From contig JAFNAJ010000118.1 of the NCBI GenBank assembly GCA_017860085.1, positions 1-7,556 of the forward strand: a stretch of DNA of 7,556 bases. Direction: 5' to 3'. Every line of letters begins with the position of its first letter. The stretch's first letter is position 1. Shown here in pieces: positions 1-4,990 of this stretch. The position numbers were made by a program, and so were the translations under genes. The notes under the pieces are model-generated. The model saw only the letters and a program-made list of their open reading frames with translations. It was not told where the DNA came from and ran no database searches. This DNA comes from Acidobacteriota bacterium (GTDB taxonomy: Bacteria; Acidobacteriota; Vicinamibacteria; Vicinamibacterales; JAFNAJ01).

Positions 1-684
1 GTCGCGCGCTTCTCAACGGGAAACGGCCCAGAGTTCCGACGACGGCACGGTGTGCCTGAGGGGGCACGTCTCTTGCTATTGGTCGGACGCGTGGACCCTC
101 AGAAGAACCAGGCGCTCGCGCTGTCGCTCGTCGGCGCCCTCGCCCGGCGGCACCCCGACGTTCATCTCGTGCTCGCCGGACCCACAACGGCTCCGGCGTA
201 CGGCGCGGCCCTCGAAGGAGCCATCCGCGGGCGCGGGCTCCGGTCGCGTGTCACGTGGCTCTCGGGTCTGGGCCATGCAAGCCAGGAGCTCGTGGACGCC
301 TACCACGCGGCCGACGTCTGCCTGCTGCCCTCCCGCCACGAACCCTTCGGCATCGTCGTGCTCGAAGCGTGGGCTGCTGGCAAGCCCGTGGTCGCGAGCC
401 GCGTGGGGGGCATCCCGGGCTTCGTCGAATCCGGCGTGACCGGCATGCTCGTCGATCCCGAGGACGAGCGGGCCTGGCTCGAGCACGTGGACGCGATCCT
501 GGTGTCGCCGGCGCGTGCCGCCGCCCTCGGCACCAACGGCCTGCGACGGGTGCGTGCGGCGTTCGATTGGGATCGCATCACCGACCGCCTGGTGACGCTC
601 TACGAAGACGTGATCAACGCCCACGGCCGCCGACGGACCACGACGAAATGGTGGTCGACCGCAGGCCAGCCGTCGGTCTCCTGA
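1..684 (+). CDS. GT4 family glycosyltransferase, 5'-truncated by window edge
   Basis: This is the C-terminal part (227 residues) of a GT-B fold glycosyltransferase of family GT4. The frame is open to base 1 without a stop, so the true start lies outside the window; the GTG at 52 falls inside the domain and is not a credible start. Visible GT4 C-domain landmarks are the LLLVGRVDPQKNQ strand-loop (about nt 70-110), which normally begins the nucleotide-sugar-binding Rossmann domain, the strand VHLVLAGP, and the E-x7-E motif EPFGIVVLE (nt 340-366) followed by AWAAGKPVVAS and the VESGVTGMLVDP loop. Such enzymes transfer a sugar from a nucleotide donor to a lipid-linked or other acceptor at the cytoplasmic face of the membrane. 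The donor and acceptor cannot be read from this fragment. It lies 18 nt upstream of a second GT4 gene in the same direction, consistent with an exopolysaccharide operon. Family assignment is firm, specificity unknown. Confidence 0.93.
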   Translation, partial: VARFSTGNGPEFRRRHGVPEGARLLLLVGRVDPQKNQALALSLVGALARRHPDVHLVLAGPTTAPAYGAALEGAIRGRGLRSRVTWLSGLGHASQELVDAYHAADVCLLPSRHEPFGIVVLEAWAAGKPVVASRVGGIPGFVESGVTGMLVDPEDERAWLEHVDAILVSPARAAALGTNGLRRVRAAFDWDRITDRLVTLYEDVINAHGRRRTTTKWWSTAGQPSVS

Positions 685-689
685 GCTGT

Positions 690-693
690 GGAG
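690..693 (+). promoter_or_regulatory. Ribosome binding site (GGAG) selecting the ATG at 703
   Basis: GGAG ends 9 nt before the ATG at 703. It overlaps the alternative in-frame GTG at 688, which has no such site in front of it and would only add five residues. This favours 703 as the start of the second GT4 gene. Confidence 0.6.
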
Positions 694-702
694 CCCCAGC
701 CA

Positions 703-1854
703 ATGAAGATCGGCATCACGACGTTCGGCGCCGACGGTCATCGTTCAGGGATCGGCCAGTACATCATCAATCTTCTGGCTGCCCTTGCCGAGCTCGACCC
801 CCGGGAGTCGTGCGAGGTGCTCACGCATGAGTCCGAGCGGGCGGTGTTCGCGGGTTCTGGGCTGCCGTTTGCGGTGCGGACCGTCACGGATCGAGTGCGC
901 CAGCCGCTCTTGAACGTGGCATGGCACCAAGTAGCGTTGCCGGCCTGGTGTGCCCGACGTGGCTACGACGTGTTGTTCCTTCCCGCGGCCAATCGTCGCG
1001 TGCCGTTCAAGGTGCCCTGCCCGACGGTGGGCACCGTGCACGACTTCTCGGCGTTGCACGTCGAGGGCAAGTACGACGTTGCCCGCACCGCCTACATCAC
1101 GCGCGTGCTGCCGCGGCTCGTCCGCGGCCTGACACGCGTGGTGACCGTGAGCGAGAGCAGCAAGCGCGACATCGTGAACCATGCCGGCGTGCCCGAAGAC
1201 CGCGTGCACGTCATCCACTCGGCTGCAGACACAGGGGTCTTCACACCCGGCGACAGGGCCCGCGCGAGGCGGCGGGTAGCGACGGCCTACGGCGTCGACG
1301 CGCCTTATGTCCTCTACGTTGCGCGCATCGAACATCCGGGCAAGAACCACGTCCGGCTCATCGAGGCCTTCGAGCGCGCGAAGCGATCGGCCGACCTGCC
1401 CCACCGGCTGGTACTGGCCGGATCGGACTGGAGTGGCGCAAGCGAGGTCCATCGCGCGGCGACGCGGTCGAGCGTCGCCCAGGACATTGTCTTCACGGGG
1501 TTCGCGCCAGCCGCCGACCTTCCCGATCTGTACCGCGGAGCCGACCTCGCCGTGTGTCCGTCGCTCTACGAGGGATTCGGCATGCCCGTGCTCGAAGCCA
1601 TGGCGTGCGGCACGGCGGTCGCGTGCTCGAACGTGTCGTCCCTGCCCGAGGTGGCGGGCGACGCCGCCCGGCTGTTCGACCCGCTCGACGTCGACGAGAT
1701 GACCCGCGTCCTCCGGGCCGTGCTGACGGGCCCGGCGACGCGCGCCGCGCTCGAGACGCGCGGCCTCGCGCGGAGTCGCATGTTCAGCTGGCGGGCGAGC
1801 GCCGCGCAAACGCTCGATGTGCTCCGGATGGCCGCCGAGGAGGCGCGCGCATGA
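703..1854 (+). CDS. GT4 family glycosyltransferase (MtfB/mannosyltransferase-like)
   Basis: A complete 383-residue GT-B glycosyltransferase, the usual length for GT4. The N-terminal acceptor domain opens with MKIGITTFGADGHRSGIGQY, including the glycine-rich GIGQY loop (residues 16-20), then the TVHDFSAL strand (111-118) and the VTVSESSKRDI segment (147-157) typical of GT4. The C-terminal donor domain begins at YVLYVARIEHPGKN (202-215) and carries the E-x7-E motif EGFGMPVLE with E290 and E298, followed by AMACGTAVACSN and SSLPEVAGDAA. No membrane segment is evident, so it should act at the cytoplasmic face. The overall style (GIGQY, HDF, SLPEVAGDAA) resembles the GT4 mannosyltransferase-like group seen in O-antigen and exopolysaccharide clusters; mannose as the sugar is an inference only. 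The start at 703 is chosen for its GGAG site. The stop codon overlaps the next start as ATGA, so the two genes are probably translationally coupled. Confidence 0.95.
   Translation: MKIGITTFGADGHRSGIGQYIINLLAALAELDPRESCEVLTHESERAVFAGSGLPFAVRTVTDRVRQPLLNVAWHQVALPAWCARRGYDVLFLPAANRRVPFKVPCPTVGTVHDFSALHVEGKYDVARTAYITRVLPRLVRGLTRVVTVSESSKRDIVNHAGVPEDRVHVIHSAADTGVFTPGDRARARRRVATAYGVDAPYVLYVARIEHPGKNHVRLIEAFERAKRSADLPHRLVLAGSDWSGASEVHRAATRSSVAQDIVFTGFAPAADLPDLYRGADLAVCPSLYEGFGMPVLEAMACGTAVACSNVSSLPEVAGDAARLFDPLDVDEMTRVLRAVLTGPATRAALETRGLARSRMFSWRASAAQTLDVLRMAAEEARA
1837..1843 (+). promoter_or_regulatory. Strong ribosome binding site (GAGGAGG) for the sugar transferase gene
   Basis: GAGGAGG lies inside the end of the GT4 gene, 7 nt before the ATG at 1851. 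Together with the ATGA stop/start overlap it fixes the start of the phosphoglycosyl transferase gene. Confidence 0.75.
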
Positions 1855-2579
1855 GTCCTGCCGCACTTGACGAGCTCTGGCGCCGCTTCGACGGCGGCCG
1901 ACCTGGTCTGGCTCTGAGACGGCGCGCGCTGCGGGCCGCGTGGAAACGCCGTGCGTGGACGGCGACCGTGCAGGCCGCGCATCGCCTCAAGCGCGCCATC
2001 GACATCGGCGTCGGCTCGGCCGCACTGCTGGCCCTCTCGCCGCTATTGCTCGTGGTCGCCGCCCTGATCAAGCTCCACGACCGTGGCCCCGTGCTGTTCT
2101 GGCAGACGCGTGTTGGCCAGTGGGGCCGCGAGTTCCCCTTCCCGAAGTTCCGATCGATGGTGACCGACGCCGAGCAGCGGCTGCGCACCCTCGAGTCGAA
2201 CAACGACCACGGCGCGGGCGGCGTGACGTTCAAGATGAAGCGCGACCCGAGAATCACGCCGATTGGGCGGATCATCCGCAAGCTGAGCATCGACGAGCTC
2301 CCGCAGCTGTGGCTGGTGGTCACCGGCGACCTGTCGCTCGTAGGTCCGCGACCGCCCGTGCCCCGCGAGGTCGCCCGCTACACCCTCGCCGACCGTCGTC
2401 GCCTGAGCGTCAAGCCGGGTCTCACCTGCATCTGGCAGGTGACGGGCCGCTCGGAGATCCCCTTCGAGCGACAGGTGGAGCTCGACGTCGAGTACATCCA
2501 GAGCCAGAGCGTCTGGCTCGACTTGCGACTGCTCCTGAAGACCGTGCCCGCGGTGTTGCTGGGCCGCGGCGCCTACTGA
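1851..2579 (+). CDS. Priming phosphoglycosyl transferase (bacterial sugar transferase family, small monotopic form)
   Basis: A 242-residue protein of the bacterial sugar transferase family (PglC/WbaP C-domain type). These enzymes move a phospho-sugar from a UDP-sugar to polyprenyl phosphate and start lipid-linked repeat-unit synthesis. All hallmarks are present: KRAIDIGVGS (48-56), a hydrophobic re-entrant helix about 52-74 broken by Ser63-Pro64 as in the monotopic PglC fold, RVGQWGREF (87-95), PKFRSM (98-103), the RDPRITPIGR segment (131-140), the catalytic Asp148-Glu149 in SIDELPQLW, SLVGPRP (162-168), and KPGLTCIWQVTGR (188-200). Family knowledge assigns the Asp as the phospho-sugar nucleophile. 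It lacks the multi-span N-terminal domain of WbaP/GumD-like enzymes; instead it has about 45 basic residues before the membrane helix. It overlaps the upstream GT4 gene by 4 nt and sits 2 nt before a degenerate paralogue. The sugar (Glc-P, Gal-P or other) cannot be told. Confidence 0.95.
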   Translation: MSPAALDELWRRFDGGRPGLALRRRALRAAWKRRAWTATVQAAHRLKRAIDIGVGSAALLALSPLLLVVAALIKLHDRGPVLFWQTRVGQWGREFPFPKFRSMVTDAEQRLRTLESNNDHGAGGVTFKMKRDPRITPIGRIIRKLSIDELPQLWLVVTGDLSLVGPRPPVPREVARYTLADRRRLSVKPGLTCIWQVTGRSEIPFERQVELDVEYIQSQSVWLDLRLLLKTVPAVLLGRGAY

Positions 2580-2581
2580 CC

Positions 2582-3994
2582 ATGGCCATCGACTCGACTG
2601 CCGGCACGATCGCCATGACGACCGCCACCCTCGCGAGCCTCGACCGCCGCTTCTCCGCGCGTTCCCGGCTCGGTCGACGGGTCCGGGCAGCCGTCCGACG
2701 GCAACGCGTCCGCTGCCGCAGGGCGGCCGACGAGATCGCCAAGCGAACGGTCGACCTGGGTCTCTCGACGGCCGCACTCGTGATCGCCGCGCCCGTGCTC
2801 TTGCCCACGGTGGCCTGGCTGCTGGCGCGCGGCCGTGTCTTCGATCGCACGGGCTGCCTGGGCAAGGGCGCCACGCCGTTCGACGTGCTCACGTTTGCCA
2901 TTCCCGCCACGGGCGTTGGAGCGCCCCTGCGGGCCGTCGGCCTCCACCACTTCGCCGTTCTCGTCAACGTGCTGTGCGGCCAGATGTCGCTGGTCGGACC
3001 AAGGCCGGCGCCAGCCGGCGAGTGGTCGCCCCGCAACAGGCTCGTGCGCTGGCGACATCGGGTACGGCCGGGCCTCGTGGGTCCCTGGTGGGTCCGTCGG
3101 CGCATGAACATCGCTTATGGCACCGAGCTCGAGACGGACCGCGAGTACGTCGTCACCTGGAGCGTGCGCGGCGACCTGGGTCTGCTGTCGCGTGCCGGCC
3201 TCGCGCTGCTGTACGGCCAGGGCGGGAGCAGCGACGCGCCGCGTCGAGTGTCGATGCTCGGGGTGTCCATCGACAACATCACCGTGGACGATGCGCTCGA
3301 CGTGATTGACGGCTGGCTGCACACGCGCGGCGCACGCCGCGTGGCGTTCGTGAACGCCGACTGCCTGAACATCGCCGTCCGTCGCGCGCACTATCGTCGC
3401 GTCCTCGGCGAGACCTCCCTGACACTCGGCGACGGAATCGGCCTGAAGATCGCCGGGCAGCTGCTCGGGCGCCCGATGCGCCAGAATGTGAACGGCACCG
3501 ACCTCTTCCCGCGCCTCTGCGAGCTGGCCGACCGGCGGAGGGCCCGCATCTTCCTGCTCGGCGCGCGACCCGCGGTCGTCGAAGGCGTCAGAGCGTGGAT
3601 TGCCGAGCGCCACCCCGGCGCCTTCGTGTGCGGCACGCACCACGGCTACTTCGACGCCCAGAGCGAACCAGCGGTCATCGACGCCATCCGCGCGTCCGCG
3701 CCCGACCTCCTGCTCGTGGCGCTTGGCGCGCCGCGCCAGGACGAGTGGCTGGCCGCCCATCTCGGGGCCACCGGGGCGGCGGTCGGCATCGGTGTGGGCG
3801 GGCTGTTCGACTTCTACTCGGGCCGCATTCCGCGAGCCCCCGTCTGGATGCGTGAGCTCGGCCTGGAGTGGGTCTTCCGTCTCGCCCAGGAACCCCGTCG
3901 CATGTGGCGACGCTACCTGGTCGGCAACGTTCTCTTTCTGGTGCGTGTGCTCCGTGAACGCTGGAGCACAGCGCCGCCGGTCGTGGAGTCATAG
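2582..3994 (+). CDS. Fusion: degenerate phosphoglycosyl transferase domain + WecG/TagA/CpsF (GT26) glycosyltransferase
   Basis: A 470-residue fusion. Residues about 50-213 follow the bacterial sugar transferase fold end to end: KRTVDLGL (54-61), hydrophobic helix 57-82, SLVGPRP (136-142), VRPGLVGPWW (161-170), and a tail resembling its upstream neighbour. The catalytic region is eroded: the position of Asp-Glu in the family motif is His122-His123, the KFRSM motif reads DVLTF, and the DPRIT segment is missing. Residues about 222-460 are a complete GT26 domain: VSMLGVSIDNIT, VNADCLNI, the conserved Asp284 in LGDGIG, NVNGTDLFP (302-310), IFLLGARP, APRQDEW (383-389), GVGGLFDFYSG, RAPVWM, and the arginine-rich C-terminal GLEWVFRLAQEPRRMWRR appendage. 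GT26 enzymes add the second sugar onto polyprenyl-diphospho-sugar at the membrane (WecG, TagA, GumM). No clear ribosome site precedes the ATG, which lies 2 nt after the upstream stop, so re-initiation is likely. The GT26 half is probably active; the N-terminal half probably is not as a priming enzyme. Confidence 0.93.
   Translation: MAIDSTAGTIAMTTATLASLDRRFSARSRLGRRVRAAVRRQRVRCRRAADEIAKRTVDLGLSTAALVIAAPVLLPTVAWLLARGRVFDRTGCLGKGATPFDVLTFAIPATGVGAPLRAVGLHHFAVLVNVLCGQMSLVGPRPAPAGEWSPRNRLVRWRHRVRPGLVGPWWVRRRMNIAYGTELETDREYVVTWSVRGDLGLLSRAGLALLYGQGGSSDAPRRVSMLGVSIDNITVDDALDVIDGWLHTRGARRVAFVNADCLNIAVRRAHYRRVLGETSLTLGDGIGLKIAGQLLGRPMRQNVNGTDLFPRLCELADRRRARIFLLGARPAVVEGVRAWIAERHPGAFVCGTHHGYFDAQSEPAVIDAIRASAPDLLLVALGAPRQDEWLAAHLGATGAAVGIGVGGLFDFYSGRIPRAPVWMRELGLEWVFRLAQEPRRMWRRYLVGNVLFLVRVLRERWSTAPPVVES
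3985..3988 (+). promoter_or_regulatory. Ribosome binding site (GGAG) for the nucleotidyltransferase-like gene
   Basis: GGAG lies at the end of the fusion gene, 9 nt before the ATG at 3998, and supports that start. Confidence 0.55.
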
Positions 3995-3997
3995 AAC

Positions 3998-4990
3998 ATG
4001 AAGGCAGTACTGCTCGCCCTGAACCCCCGCACACCCGAGCCGCTCGAATGGACCGACACGCCACCGGCTCTGAGGCCGGTGCTGAACCGCCCGCTCGTGC
4101 ACCACGTCATCGAGCGTCTCGTCGACTGCGGCATCACGAACCTCGTGGTCGTGACCGATGCGCAACACGACTGGCCCCAGGCGACCATCGGCGACGGCCG
4201 GCGATGGGGCTGCAGCGTGACCTACGTCCACTCGGACGGCGAGCGCGGCGTCGTCGAGGCCGTGCGCGCCGCTGCGTCGGAGTCCGCCGACGCGCTCGTT
4301 GCCCTCGCGGCGGCCGACCGCCTGCCCCTGTGCGACAAAGATCCGTCGGCGGGGTGCGAGCTCGTGGTCGTGGACCGCATCGACGATGGGGAAATGACGA
4401 GATGGGGGGGGTGGGCGATGCTGCCAGCGGCGTGCATCTCGGAGGCGGCAGCCGGCTCGTCGCTGTCGTCGTTGGGCGATGCGCTCGTCGCGATCGGCGA
4501 GGCCCGCGGACGGTGCGTCACGTCGGACAGCTGGCTCGACGCGCGCGGGGCCGGCGCCCTGCTCGACTCGAATCGGCGAGCGCTCGACTCGCACCAGCGG
4601 GGCCTGCTGTCGATCGGCCGCGAGGTCGAGCCGGGCATCTGGGTCGGGCGCAACGTGCGGCTGGGTCCCGGCGTCAGTCTCGTGGCACCGGTGTTCATCG
4701 GCGAGAACACCAGCATCGGCGCGCGCAGCACGGTCGGGCCGCACGCGGCGATCGGGAGCGCGTGCCTCGTCGATGCCGATGCGTCCGTGGAACGCTCAGT
4801 GGTGACGGCGGGGACCTACGTCGGCGAAGGGCTCAACGTCGCGGACGCGATCGTGGACGGTCCGACCCTCGTCAACGTGCGTCTCGGGGCGAGCGTGCGA
4901 ATCGACGATGGGTGGCTGCTCGCAGGGACTGCAGGGTCGCGAGGGGTGGGTGCCACGACTCCGATCACTGGCGGCCCGGCAGCGGGCTGA
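3998..4990 (+). CDS. Degenerate nucleotidyltransferase-like protein with left-handed beta-helix domain
   Basis: A 330-residue protein built like sugar-1-phosphate nucleotidyltransferases of the mannose-1-phosphate guanylyltransferase/glucose-1-phosphate transferase type. The N-terminus (MKAVLLALNPRTPEPLEW) has the first strand but not the GxGTR..P phosphate loop, and the usual KPxxPV lysine is replaced in TPPALRPVLNRPL (21-33). What follows keeps the order of the fold: HHVIERLVDCGITNLVVVT (35-53), GERGVVEAVRAA (81-92, where GTAG is usual), LVALAAADRLP (100-110), and SWLDARGAGALLDSNRRAL (178-196), the family's W-D-x-G...LLxxN signature. Residues about 208-305 form hexapeptide repeats (WVGRNV, FIGENT, SIGARS, AIGSAC, YVGEGL, VRLGAS), a left-handed beta-helix. 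The transferase part is shorter than usual. It may be a regulatory or scaffold pseudoenzyme, or a divergent enzyme. It ends the operon, 3 nt after the GT26 fusion, and its last 26 bp overlap the opposing GH9 gene. An 8-G run lies at 4404-4411. Confidence 0.85.
   Translation: MKAVLLALNPRTPEPLEWTDTPPALRPVLNRPLVHHVIERLVDCGITNLVVVTDAQHDWPQATIGDGRRWGCSVTYVHSDGERGVVEAVRAAASESADALVALAAADRLPLCDKDPSAGCELVVVDRIDDGEMTRWGGWAMLPAACISEAAAGSSLSSLGDALVAIGEARGRCVTSDSWLDARGAGALLDSNRRALDSHQRGLLSIGREVEPGIWVGRNVRLGPGVSLVAPVFIGENTSIGARSTVGPHAAIGSACLVDADASVERSVVTAGTYVGEGLNVADAIVDGPTLVNVRLGASVRIDDGWLLAGTAGSRGVGATTPITGGPAAG
4404..4411 (+). repeat. Poly-G tract (8 G) inside the nucleotidyltransferase-like gene
   Basis: Eight consecutive G, then T and GGG, encode part of Trp-Gly-Gly-Trp (residues 136-139). 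The frame is intact on both sides because the downstream W-D and hexapeptide motifs are read in the same frame. Homopolymers like this are prone to slippage in replication and in sequencing. Confidence 0.8.

Noticed and set aside
921..1850. Upstream in-frame extension of the phosphoglycosyl transferase (open frame from 921)
   Set aside because: It overlaps the GT4 gene in another frame and is Arg-rich shadow sequence. The strong GAGGAGG site and ATGA junction mark 1851 as the start.
745..1866. 373-codon open frame on the - strand across the complete GT4 gene
   Set aside because: Shadow of the GT4 gene: Arg/His-rich, no motif, and no sensible initiation context.
1940..2581. Upstream in-frame extension of the GT26 fusion (open frame from 1940)
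   Set aside because: This part would lie wholly within the phosphoglycosyl transferase gene in another frame and reads as Arg/Ala/Pro-rich shadow sequence. The ATG at 2582 follows the upstream stop by 2 nt and begins the domain with a normal leader.
2573..3760. 395-codon open frame on the - strand across the GT26 fusion gene
   Set aside because: No family motifs, composition typical of a mirrored GC-rich gene, and the + strand frame holds conserved sugar transferase and GT26 motifs.
2582..3994. Possibility that the fusion is two genes joined by a frameshift or assembly error
   Set aside because: Both domains lie in one frame with a natural linker (about residues 213-221) and there is no stop, ribosome site or good start codon between them. 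The altered catalytic residues are spread through the first domain, which is not what a single sequence error would give.
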